Assembly: GCF_021538615.1 (NCBI RefSeq)
Contig: NZ_JAJHIZ010000003.1
Location: 372,001 to 436,000 of the forward strand
Reading direction: 5' to 3'
Source of the DNA: Niabella agricola
Lineage (GTDB): Bacteria > Bacteroidota > Bacteroidia > Chitinophagales > Chitinophagaceae
DNA length: 64,000 nt
The notes below the pieces were generated by a model. That model had not been told where the DNA came from. It made no database searches and saw only the letters and a program-made list of their open reading frames with translations. Shown here one piece after another: positions 27,143-35,511 of the stretch. Made by a program: the position numbers and the translations under genes. The first letter of the stretch is position 1. The number at the start of each line of letters is the position of its first letter.

Positions 27143-28192
27143 TTATTTCTTTTTCGATGGCTCTGGTAAAGGCGTACTTGTTGGCAGCGGGCGACCAAAA
27201 TCCGGTGTACCATCTCTGCGCCAGGTAAACTGTTGTGCACGGGGTGAACGGTGCCCGCCGCATCCCTGACCAGGTTGCGGGTTGGCATGATAAAGGATCC
27301 AGTCTTCTTTACCATCCGGCGATTTGAAGAAGGAGTTATGCCCCGCAGCATACACGCCGTTTTCAGGAGCGGCTTTAAATACGGGCTCGGGACTTTTTAC
27401 CCAATTGTTCCGGTTGAGGAGATCTTTATTATCCTTAAGGGTTAGCATACCCAGTGTATAATTTTCGGTCCAGCAGCCACTGGCCGAATACACGATAAAA
27501 ATACGGTCGTTGCGGATCAGGAATTGCGGTCCTTCATTTACATACACATGATCGGGTGTTTCGCCCTTCAGGTATCCGTATTTTTCCCATTTGTGCTCGG
27601 GTTCCGAGATCAGCACCCGCTCCCCTTCGATCGTCCAGGGATTGCTCATTTTGGCGATATAAATATTCTGCTGGCCGTTGGTGTCACCCGCCCATCCGGA
27701 CCAGATCATATATAGCTGCCCTTTATATTCAAACACATCTCCGTCAATGGCCCATTTATCTGATGGATCCGCCACTTTTCCTTTAAACACCCATGCTCCC
27801 TGCATCGGGTCTGCAGCGCTGTTTTCGAGCACATACATGCGGTGGTTGTGATTATTGCCGTCATCGGCTGCAAAGTACATATACCATTTGCCGCGCAAAA
27901 ACAGGATCTCAGGTGCCCACAGCTCTTTTGAATACCGGGTATTACGCGGCGGTGTCCAGATGGTTTTTTGTTCCGCATTTTTCAGGTCGGAAAGATTCCG
28001 GGTCTTCCATAATACCAACCGGTTCTGTGCGGTATGGGTATAGTAATAATAGCCGTCCTTATAAAAACTGTAAGGATCTGCACCGGAAGGTAACAAGGGA
28101 TTGGTAAACCTGTGTACAGCTGTAGTTGTTCTGGAGCCGGAACACCCGGCCATCATTATCACAAAAAGGAGAAAAGAAAAAAATCGAATCAT
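27143..28192 (-). CDS. GH43 family lipoprotein (arabinofuranosidase/xylosidase type)
   Basis: 349 residues; lipoprotein signal with Cys17 (MMAGCSG). GH43 catalytic set: Asp39 (SGADPYSF), Asp150 (WAIDGDVF) and Glu220 (VNEGPQF). The tail is rich in Pro, Thr and Lys. The start ATG overlaps the stop of the preceding GH43 gene by one base (TAATG), which implies translational coupling. The family removes arabinofuranose or xylose from plant polymers; in this locus arabinofuranosidase activity is most likely (inference). Confidence 0.93.
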   Translation of the reverse strand: MIRFFSFLLFVIMMAGCSGSRTTTAVHRFTNPLLPSGADPYSFYKDGYYYYTHTAQNRLVLWKTRNLSDLKNAEQKTIWTPPRNTRYSKELWAPEILFLRGKWYMYFAADDGNNHNHRMYVLENSAADPMQGAWVFKGKVADPSDKWAIDGDVFEYKGQLYMIWSGWAGDTNGQQNIYIAKMSNPWTIEGERVLISEPEHKWEKYGYLKGETPDHVYVNEGPQFLIRNDRIFIVYSASGCWTENYTLGMLTLKDNKDLLNRNNWVKSPEPVFKAAPENGVYAAGHNSFFKSPDGKEDWILYHANPQPGQGCGGHRSPRAQQFTWRRDGTPDFGRPLPTSTPLPEPSKKK

Positions 28193-29163
28193 TATTGAAG
28201 ATTTAAAAATCGGAATGTTTCAGGATCAGCGGTGATGGTTTCATTTTGATTTTGAGGCAGCAGCATCTGTATGATGGCAGTTTTACGGGGACCTACCTTT
28301 GTGCTGGAGAAATGGGTATGCAATACGTACTGCCAGTTGCCTTTTTTATCTTTAAAAAGATCGCCATGACCTGTGCCATTAAAACCCGTATTTTTTTTTG
28401 AGATGATCGGATTTCCCGGCTCCTTTTTCCAGGGGCCCACCGGAGCGGTGCTTGTTGCCACGCCGATCGCATAGTCCGGATTCCGAAAATCGTTTGCCGA
28501 GTAAAGCATGTAATAGCGAGCTCCTTTTTTTAAAACCGTGGGGCCTTCTGTAACCCCCCATTTTGCAGCTGCCGTATTTTCCCAGGGATCTGCGGCATGC
28601 ACACATTCGCGGGCGGTTGCCTCCTTTATATGTTGCAACGTTGCATCCATTTCCGCAACAAAAATCCGGTTGCCCTCCTGCAGCCGCACATGATACAAAT
28701 AGACCCTTCCCTTATCAAAAAACACAAAGGGATCGATCATCCGTACCGGGGCTTCCAGGGGCTTTAACTCCTTTTGTTTAAAGGGCCCCAGCGGGCTCTC
28801 GGCCATAGCAATGGCGATGTGCTCGTTCGCCGTATAGGCCATATAAAAACGTCCCTTATAGGTAAATACCTGCGGTGCCCAGAATCCCCTGGTTCCAAAC
28901 GCCTCACCGGGCGTCAGAACCGGCCCTGCGGCTTTCCAGGTCAACAGATCCGTGGAAGTATATGCCGTAAATCCGTTGTTAGAGTTATGCCCGTTGGTAC
29001 CATAGAGATAATAGACGCCTTTGTGGTAAAAGATTGTCGGATCTGCTACCAGCGGGTTGGGAGCTTCGGGCAACTGGCCCGCCACTTTAAAAGACGTTGT
29101 TGCCAGGCAGATCAGGCAGCTAAAGAAAAATCGATACACGTGTTGCAGGGTTTTGCAGTTCAA
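28192..29163 (-). CDS. GH43 family glycosidase, secreted
   Basis: 323 residues with an N-terminal signal peptide (FFFSCLICLATTSFKVAGQ). GH43 catalytic set: Asp41 (LVADPTIF), Asp144 (RMIDPFVF) and Glu206 (VTEGPTVL). The length fits a single five-bladed propeller without extra domains. It is separated from the GH5-like gene upstream by 134 bases that contain a strong hairpin, and it is coupled to the next GH43 gene by a TAATG overlap. Likely an arabinofuranosidase or arabinanase acting on oligosaccharides in the periplasm (inference). Confidence 0.93.
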   Translation of the reverse strand: MNCKTLQHVYRFFFSCLICLATTSFKVAGQLPEAPNPLVADPTIFYHKGVYYLYGTNGHNSNNGFTAYTSTDLLTWKAAGPVLTPGEAFGTRGFWAPQVFTYKGRFYMAYTANEHIAIAMAESPLGPFKQKELKPLEAPVRMIDPFVFFDKGRVYLYHVRLQEGNRIFVAEMDATLQHIKEATARECVHAADPWENTAAAKWGVTEGPTVLKKGARYYMLYSANDFRNPDYAIGVATSTAPVGPWKKEPGNPIISKKNTGFNGTGHGDLFKDKKGNWQYVLHTHFSSTKVGPRKTAIIQMLLPQNQNETITADPETFRFLNLQ

Positions 29164-29221
29164 GATACAGAAACCGAAGATCGAAAAAAAGTCTTTATGA
29201 GCGTTCTCCGGGACTATTTAT

Positions 29222-29261
29222 CCGGATCCCCGTTCGTGATGCGACACAAACGGGGATCCGG
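29222..29261. other. Strong intra-operon hairpin without a T-tract
   Basis: CCGGATCCCCGTT (29222-29234) pairs perfectly with AACGGGGATCCGG (29249-29261) around a 14-base loop. Neither strand has a run of T after it, so it is not a standard intrinsic terminator. It sits between the GH5-like and GH43 genes of the PUL and could set mRNA processing or stability. Confidence 0.75.
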
Positions 29262-29297
29262 TTTCAGGAAACAACTACTTGTTTTTAATTTCCCATG

Positions 29298-30473
29298 TTA
29301 TGGTTTCCCGGTCATGGATTTTATAAAGTCCACTTCTTCCTGTTTATAAGGGGTACCGTCCTTCCTGAATATATCATGGAACCACAGCGGCGGTTCTCCG
29401 GTATAGGTTTTTGTCCAGCTATCCCACGGATAGATAGTTTGTGATTTACCATCTACAAATCCCCAGTTGATCATGGCCACTTTATATTCCTTACCAATAG
29501 GCAACGAGCTCTGGAACGTACTCTTATTCGGCCGTGCCATATACTCGGTGCACCACATGGGTTTGTTGTATCTTTTCAGCTGGCTGATCTTTTTGCGAAG
29601 CGTTACCGAATCATCATAACAATGAAAGGAAACGATATCCGACTCTTCCAGCTGCAAGCGCTCGATGGGCTTCAGCGTGCTGTCGGCCTCCCAGTTGCCC
29701 GCCCAAACACCGGAGGTAAGGGGTTGTGAAGGATTGGCACTACGGGCCCATTCAAATGTTTTTTTCAGCAACGGCAATACCAGTGCTACCTTATTGGGGA
29801 TTTCAACCTTTTCGTAGGATGCGCCGGTCATATTGTCCGGTTCGTTCCAAACATCCCAGGCAACAATTCGTTGATCATTGGCAAACTTACCAACAATGGA
29901 TTTCACATACTGTTCCAGTGCGGGGTATTGGGTAGAATCTTTCAGCACGGCCTGCCCGGGGCTTTGTACCCACCCGGAGTTATGCGTAAACGGTTTGGGA
30001 TCTCTTTGTTTGCCGGCTTTGGGAAAGGGGTCCCAGCAGGAATCGAAGATCGTAAACAGTATTTTTATTTTATGACGGTCGGCAATTTCCAGGAACTTAT
30101 TGATCCGGTCATAAAATCCCTGCTCGTCATTTTTAAACACCAGATCATGCAGGTATACCCGCATTACATTCATCCCAATAGAAGCAGCTAAAGCCAGTTC
30201 CTTATCAATAGTAGCCGTATCAAAGGTTTCTGCCTGCCACATTTCCAGCTGGTTGATGGCGGTACTCGGCAAAAAATTGGCCCCTACATACCAGGGTTGG
30301 TTGGCATACCAATCGTTGGCCTGCTGCGCGCTCCATATGGCCCGGGCAGCAACCGGTTCTTCAGTTTCATCGCCGCCTCCGGCTTCCGGGTTGTTACAGG
30401 AAGCGAACAGCAGGACCGCGGCTACCCATACCATTGTTTTTTTCATCACATGTCTGAGGTTCAACTTTTTCAT
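29298..30473 (-). CDS. GH5-like clan GH-A glycoside hydrolase, lipoprotein
   Basis: 391 residues; lipoprotein signal with Cys26 (LLFASCNNP). ATG at 30446 (second Met-Lys-Lys) is an equally good start. A (beta/alpha)8 barrel is evident: MNVMRVYLHD, KIKILFTIFDSCWDPF, acid/base Glu211 in WDVWNEPDN, VSFHCYDD and nucleophile Glu310 in PMWCTEYMARP. It is close to the proteins often called cellulase-family or 1,4-beta-xylanase-like. The exact family (GH5 versus a relative) and substrate are not fixed by sequence. As the first enzyme after SusD and a lipoprotein, it could be the surface endo-acting enzyme (inference). Confidence 0.87.
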   Translation of the reverse strand: MKKLNLRHVMKKTMVWVAAVLLFASCNNPEAGGGDETEEPVAARAIWSAQQANDWYANQPWYVGANFLPSTAINQLEMWQAETFDTATIDKELALAASIGMNVMRVYLHDLVFKNDEQGFYDRINKFLEIADRHKIKILFTIFDSCWDPFPKAGKQRDPKPFTHNSGWVQSPGQAVLKDSTQYPALEQYVKSIVGKFANDQRIVAWDVWNEPDNMTGASYEKVEIPNKVALVLPLLKKTFEWARSANPSQPLTSGVWAGNWEADSTLKPIERLQLEESDIVSFHCYDDSVTLRKKISQLKRYNKPMWCTEYMARPNKSTFQSSLPIGKEYKVAMINWGFVDGKSQTIYPWDSWTKTYTGEPPLWFHDIFRKDGTPYKQEEVDFIKSMTGKP

Positions 30474-30617
30474 AATTGCACTATGGTTTTATATAATTGT
30501 TTTATTGCTGAAGCATGTATTCATTTTACGATGAACGGCCGTACTGCCCCAAATTTCCCAAATTGTTTTAGATCAACGGCAGCAGTACCGGGCTTCTTTT
30601 GACAGCCCCCGCATTCA

Positions 30618-32153
30618 TCAATAACCCGGATTCTGTTTCAGGTTTGGATTGTTCAACACTTCTGTTTGCGGTAACGGCAGGCGTATATGTTTACCCACGG
30701 TAAAGTTTTTAAAATCCGGATCCCGCTGTGCTACCACATCCACTTTCTGCTGCGTTTCCAGGTCGCCCCAGCGTTTCAGATCGGCCCAGCGTACGCTTTC
30801 GCCACAAAGCTCCAGGGCCCGCTCCACCTTTAACCGTTCACGGAAATTATCCTTACTTAAAATAGCCGTGGGATATGCTGTGGCCAGCGATGCCATTCCC
30901 GACCGGGCCCTTACCTGGTCTACATATGGCACTGCAGTAACGGTTTGCCCCAGTTCATTCAATACTTCTGCATACATCAATAAAATATCCGCATAGCGAA
31001 CCAGCCGGTTATTTACCTCCGAATAATAATCCTCATTATTGCGATAGTAGTCTCTCGAGTATTTTTTAAACCAGGCTTCATCCTGACCCCATTTCCCCTC
31101 TGCCCAGGTTTTGCCATATATCTTATCTCCGAAATCTTTTTCCAGGTCAGGATAAAACAGGGAGTAGCGCAACCGTGGATCAATTTCTCCACTAAGCGTT
31201 TTTTCTTTTTTAAACTCCTGCACCAGCCAGAAGCGGGCCTGTCCATCGGACCAGCCGATGCCGCGCGGCGCGAAGAATTGGGTCCGGTTGCTTCCCATAT
31301 TGGCGTTCACACCGTCGCCCTCCCCTGTTTTGTTGGCATCGGAAAACTGGATCTCAAATACAGATTCCGCGTTATTTTCCTGTGTTGCCCGGAAGTTTTC
31401 TTTAAAGTCTACCAACTGGTACAATCCCTTTCCTTCGCCTGTAAAGAAATAATCCAGGGCGGTTTTTGCCTCAGCCCACTTATGTTGCTGCATATACATC
31501 CGCGCCAGGTAAGCATTTACAGCGCCCTTGGTAGGACGTCCTGCATTTGGATTATCCCAGGTTACCGGAAGGTCCGGCAATGCCTCTTTGAGATCTTTTT
31601 CAACCTGGGTCCACACATCAGCTAATGTACCGGCAGGGGGTGTATATCCCGGATCATCCAGATGCGGATCGGTCATTACAGGCATGTTTTCCCAAAGCAA
31701 CGCGCCATAAAAATAATAAAACGCTCTAAAAAATTTTGCCTGGGCCAGGATGGCCGCTTTTTTCTTTTCGTCCGCAAAAGGGATATCCGGAACAAATTTC
31801 AATACCTGGTTTGCCCGGAAGATGGCTTTGTAGGTATCTTTCCAGGTGTTTCCATTGCCTTCGAAAAAATTATAATTTACATAATTAAAACGCGTCCAGT
31901 CTGCCAGTTCCACCCAGGGACTCTTGCTCATTCCCTCATCGGAGGTAAGGTCCAGCCTGAAATAGATCCAGCGGTTCCAGCTGCCGTTCTGATAAAACAT
32001 CGCATAAATAGCATTCACCCCTTTCTGGGCATCATCTTCTGTTTTCCAGAACTGTGAAACCGGCATGGCGTTCGGGTTTAACTGGTCCAGCACGGATTTA
32101 CTGCAGGAGCTCAGTAACAGTACAATTAGTATAATGAATAAACTCTTTTTCAT
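30618..32153 (-). CDS. SusD/RagB-type lipoprotein of the arabinose-type PUL
   Basis: 511 residues; lipoprotein signal with Cys17 (LLLSSCSKS). SusD features: DQLNPNAMPVSQFWKTEDDA, QAKFFRAFYYFYGALLWENMPVM, RYADILLMYAEVLNELGQTVTAV, FRERLKVERALELCGESVRW, and the C-terminal RLPLPQTEVLNNPNLKQNPGY. It follows its SusC gene by 63 bases. It captures oligosaccharide at the surface for import by the SusC at 32217-35237. Confidence 0.96.
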   Translation of the reverse strand: MKKSLFIILIVLLLSSCSKSVLDQLNPNAMPVSQFWKTEDDAQKGVNAIYAMFYQNGSWNRWIYFRLDLTSDEGMSKSPWVELADWTRFNYVNYNFFEGNGNTWKDTYKAIFRANQVLKFVPDIPFADEKKKAAILAQAKFFRAFYYFYGALLWENMPVMTDPHLDDPGYTPPAGTLADVWTQVEKDLKEALPDLPVTWDNPNAGRPTKGAVNAYLARMYMQQHKWAEAKTALDYFFTGEGKGLYQLVDFKENFRATQENNAESVFEIQFSDANKTGEGDGVNANMGSNRTQFFAPRGIGWSDGQARFWLVQEFKKEKTLSGEIDPRLRYSLFYPDLEKDFGDKIYGKTWAEGKWGQDEAWFKKYSRDYYRNNEDYYSEVNNRLVRYADILLMYAEVLNELGQTVTAVPYVDQVRARSGMASLATAYPTAILSKDNFRERLKVERALELCGESVRWADLKRWGDLETQQKVDVVAQRDPDFKNFTVGKHIRLPLPQTEVLNNPNLKQNPGY

Positions 32154-32216
32154 CGGAATATTTTTTAGTAGTTACCGGTATGTTACCAACCGGAATAGCA
32201 CTTTAATCAGCTCGTT

Positions 32217-35200
32217 TTAAAAACCGAAGTTTAATCCTACAGAGAACGTTTTAAGGTTGGGATATGCACCAAAATCATATCCTCTTTCATAAATATTCGT
32301 ATTGTTAAACTCAGGATCCAGCCCGGTATATTTGGTAATAGTGATTAGATTCTGACCGGAAACGGATAATTGCGCATTGGTAAACCCGATCTTTGAGAGC
32401 CATTCTTTTGGCAGATCATAAGACAGGCTGATCAGCTTTAACCGAACGAAAGAACCGTTCTCCAGCCAGCGGTCAATATCACCTCTTGAATTTAATGTGG
32501 AAGCATATAATGCCCTTGGGGTATTTGTATTAGGGTTTTCGGGTGTCCAGGGTTGTATGCCTTTGCGATAGTTGGCGTTATCAGAAAAACCGTCCATTGC
32601 AATGCGCGGGCCATTGATCACCTTGGCACCAAAAGAACCAAACCAGTCCATTGCCAAAGCGAACCCCTTATAAGAGCCAAACAGGTTAAGCCCGGTTTCG
32701 AATTTTGGCCATGCATGTCCCATATCCATTTTATCGCTGTTGGTAATCTGTCCGTCATCATTCAGATCAATAAACCGCAGGTCGCCCGGTTTTGCATTGG
32801 GTTGTATCACCTGCCCCTTTGAGTTTTTGTAATTGTTCACTTCATCCTGCGTTTGGAAGATTCCATCTGTTTTCAGCAGGTACCAGATCCCCAGCGGCTG
32901 CCCCACGGTGGTGCGGGTCAGCCCGGTATAAAGGTCATTACCCTGGTAGCCCAGCTTCAATACCTTATTGCGCACGGATGTAAAATTCAGCGTGCCCCTG
33001 TATTTAAACTCATCCGCATTGTCCTGGTACGTTAATGCCAGTTCCAGGCCATTATTTTGCAGCGAGAGGGCATTTACCAGCGGGTTACCGCCATCATTAC
33101 CGGTGGTCATTGCAATCGGTGCCTCATAAAGCACATCACGGGTTTTTGCAATAAAATAATCCCCGGTTAAAGTTAATTTATTGTTGAGCACCGAAATATC
33201 AAATCCATAGTTTTGCTGCTCCAGCGTTTCCCAGCGAAGATCGGGATTGGTAAGTTTAACCTGTGTTCCAAGGTGCTCTATATGCTGATCTTTTCCCATG
33301 GCGATGGTTGGGAATGTATTGATCACAGGGAACGGGTCATAATACCCGATATTGGAGCTACCCAATGTACCATAGTTCGCTCTTAACTTTAAATCACTGA
33401 TCCAGCTTACGTTGAAGAATTTTTCCTCACTGATGCGCCATGCGGCGGAAACGGAAGGAAAATAACCGGTTTTATGACCGGTACCCAGTCGCGATGTTCC
33501 ATCGTAACGTAATACGCCGTTTATCAGGTAGCGGTTATCATATGCATACTCTACCCGGCCAAAGTAAGAGATCAGATCCGCTTCCTGGCGGTAGCCGCCC
33601 AATTGTCCGCCATCACCCTGATCCAGCACATCATAATAATGACCAGAGGCATCCTGTACAATATTGCGTTTTGATCCCCAGATCTGGGCATAATTTATTT
33701 TCTGATAAGATTGCCCGGCAATAGCTGTAATATCGTGCTTTCCAAACTTTTCCTTAAAGGACAGTGTATTTTCAACCAGCTTATTTTCATAAGAGGCCCG
33801 GTTCTCATTGGCAATAGAAGGATCATAGGACTGGTTTAGGGTCCAGTAACCATCTTTTTTCAGGTATTTATAATGATCCCGGCTGGTTTCATAACCCAGG
33901 TTCAGCCGGTACTTTAAAAACGATGTAAATTTCAACTCGCTCCACAGATTGCCTCTCACACGAAAGTTGTCTACTCCAGAATTGACAATATTGGCTATTG
34001 CCAGCGGGTTGGTACCAAAGGTTCTCGCTTTTTGTTCATCGCCATATCCATACCCGCCAGGGTGCGTATTATCATACACTGGTATTGTGGGCAACAAGCG
34101 GTACACATCTACCACCGGGTTGCCCTGCATGTCAGCCACATTGGCATTGCTAATTGCCAGGTTTTCTCCGATACTAAATATACCTTTTGAGCCCTGTGTA
34201 TTTACACGCAGATTATACCGGTCAAATTTTGTTCCGATCACCGTTCCTTTGTTTCCGAAATAGCCGCCGGAAACATAATAAGAACCGCTTTCACCACCTC
34301 CGGAAAAACTCATATTCAGATCTTTCATGGATCCTGTGCGGAACGCTACATCCTGCCAGTTGGTATTAACAGTACTATCCAGTTTCTGTCGCGGAACGCC
34401 TGCGTTATCATAGGCCTGGTAATTCAGCTTTATGAACTCGGGTGTTTCCATCAGGTCATACAGCGGCATTTTCTGAACAGTATACCGAGCCGACGCCTGG
34501 ATCTGCATTGGTCCACTTTTCCCTTGCTTTGTCGTAATAATGATCACCCCGTTTGCAGCTCTGGACCCATAAATGGCAGCTGCAGAAGCATCTTTCAGAA
34601 TCTGGATGGACTGGATGTCGAAACTGTTAAAGTCACGATTCGCGTCGGTGATCAACCCGTCGATCACATACAGCGGGGTGGTTCCTGTAAGATTTTTTGC
34701 ACCCCGAATCTGTATCAGCGCTTCCGAACCCGGCCGGCCACCGCCTCTTACGCGAATACCGGTAACCAATCCCTGCAATGCTTCCGCCACCGTGGTAGAC
34801 TGACGCTTTAATACATCCGAAGTCCTTACAACGGATACTGCACCCGTCAGGTCTTTTTTCAATTGTGTTCCATAACCCACCACTACTACTTCATTAAGAT
34901 CCGTAGCGGACGACTTCAGTACCACATTGATTTCAGACTGGCCCTTTACCGGTATTTCCTGGGAAGTATACCCAACATTGGAAACGACGAGCGTGCCATT
35001 AGCCGGTACAGTAATCCGGTACGCTCCGTTTTCTCCTGCCAAAGTTGAGTTGGTTGTTCCTTTCACAGAAATACTGGCACCGATCAACACAGCTCCTCGT
35101 TCATCGGTAACCGTACCGGTAACCGGTTGTGCATTCTGTGCCGTTACTGTATTAAATAAAGAGCAGAAAAAAAAGAAGAACAATAAATACTGCCCGTAAC

Positions 35201-35237
35201 GGACCCAATCCGATGGCATTTTAAATCTACATTTCAT
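32217..35237 (-). CDS. SusC/RagA-type TonB-dependent receptor of the arabinose-type PUL
   Basis: 1006 residues; signal peptide (YLLFFFFFCSLFNTVTAQ). Residues about 37-110 are the carboxypeptidase-regulatory-like domain (VTGTVTDERGAVLIGASISV). The TonB box NEVVVVGYG follows at about 115, then the plug (DLTGAVSVV, PLYVIDGLI, ILKDASAAAIYGSRAANGV) and the barrel ending in NLKTFSVGLNFGF. ATG at 35219 is an alternative start. It is the first gene of the PUL, transcribed divergently from the sensor kinase gene, with a candidate -7 box 32 bases upstream. Confidence 0.96.
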   Translation of the reverse strand: MKCRFKMPSDWVRYGQYLLFFFFFCSLFNTVTAQNAQPVTGTVTDERGAVLIGASISVKGTTNSTLAGENGAYRITVPANGTLVVSNVGYTSQEIPVKGQSEINVVLKSSATDLNEVVVVGYGTQLKKDLTGAVSVVRTSDVLKRQSTTVAEALQGLVTGIRVRGGGRPGSEALIQIRGAKNLTGTTPLYVIDGLITDANRDFNSFDIQSIQILKDASAAAIYGSRAANGVIIITTKQGKSGPMQIQASARYTVQKMPLYDLMETPEFIKLNYQAYDNAGVPRQKLDSTVNTNWQDVAFRTGSMKDLNMSFSGGGESGSYYVSGGYFGNKGTVIGTKFDRYNLRVNTQGSKGIFSIGENLAISNANVADMQGNPVVDVYRLLPTIPVYDNTHPGGYGYGDEQKARTFGTNPLAIANIVNSGVDNFRVRGNLWSELKFTSFLKYRLNLGYETSRDHYKYLKKDGYWTLNQSYDPSIANENRASYENKLVENTLSFKEKFGKHDITAIAGQSYQKINYAQIWGSKRNIVQDASGHYYDVLDQGDGGQLGGYRQEADLISYFGRVEYAYDNRYLINGVLRYDGTSRLGTGHKTGYFPSVSAAWRISEEKFFNVSWISDLKLRANYGTLGSSNIGYYDPFPVINTFPTIAMGKDQHIEHLGTQVKLTNPDLRWETLEQQNYGFDISVLNNKLTLTGDYFIAKTRDVLYEAPIAMTTGNDGGNPLVNALSLQNNGLELALTYQDNADEFKYRGTLNFTSVRNKVLKLGYQGNDLYTGLTRTTVGQPLGIWYLLKTDGIFQTQDEVNNYKNSKGQVIQPNAKPGDLRFIDLNDDGQITNSDKMDMGHAWPKFETGLNLFGSYKGFALAMDWFGSFGAKVINGPRIAMDGFSDNANYRKGIQPWTPENPNTNTPRALYASTLNSRGDIDRWLENGSFVRLKLISLSYDLPKEWLSKIGFTNAQLSVSGQNLITITKYTGLDPEFNNTNIYERGYDFGAYPNLKTFSVGLNFGF

Positions 35238-35268
35238 ATAGCGTAAAATTTAACAATCAACGTTCTCT

Positions 35269-35276
35269 CAAAAGTA
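35269..35276 (-). promoter_or_regulatory. Candidate -7 box for the arabinose-type PUL
   Basis: Minus strand TACTTTTG matches TAnnTTTG. It predicts a transcription start near 35262 and a leader of about 25 bases before the SusC start. No well-spaced TTTG -33 element is seen, as expected for a promoter that needs an activator (inference). Confidence 0.4.
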
Positions 35277-35486
35277 GCATACTCAAAACCTGATCCTTCC
35301 ATATTTTGTCTCAATCTTTCATCAAATTGTATCAACCAAATCCCAAATGTTAAAAGACAAGATCCAAAAGCAAAATACAAACTGACAAAAGACAAAATCC
35401 AAGAACCAACTTCGGATACGGCACCGAAATCTAAAGGCTGAGCATCGACTGCTGACAGCCAAAAACACCGAATAAGAAATTTTATG

Positions 35487-35494
35487 TAGGTTTG
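35487..35494 (+). promoter_or_regulatory. Candidate -7 box for the sensor kinase gene
   Basis: TAGGTTTG matches TAnnTTTG. The transcription start would fall near 35501, about 11 bases before the TTG start at 35512, so the message would be nearly leaderless. Confidence 0.45.
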
Positions 35495-35511
35495 AAAAAA
35501 ATCAGTTCCGG

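Noticed and set aside
27142..27351. 70-residue N-terminal extension of the GH43-GH93-like protein
   Set aside because: It overlaps the upstream GH43 gene and precedes a typical signal peptide that starts at 27141.
29222..29261. Hairpin as an intrinsic terminator
   Set aside because: There is no T-run after the stem on either strand, and the genes on both sides belong to the same PUL.
30537..30589. Inverted repeat GGCCGTACTGCC / GGCAGCAGTACC between SusD and GH5-like genes
   Set aside because: Pairing is imperfect with a bulge and a long loop, and there is no tail; too weak to call.
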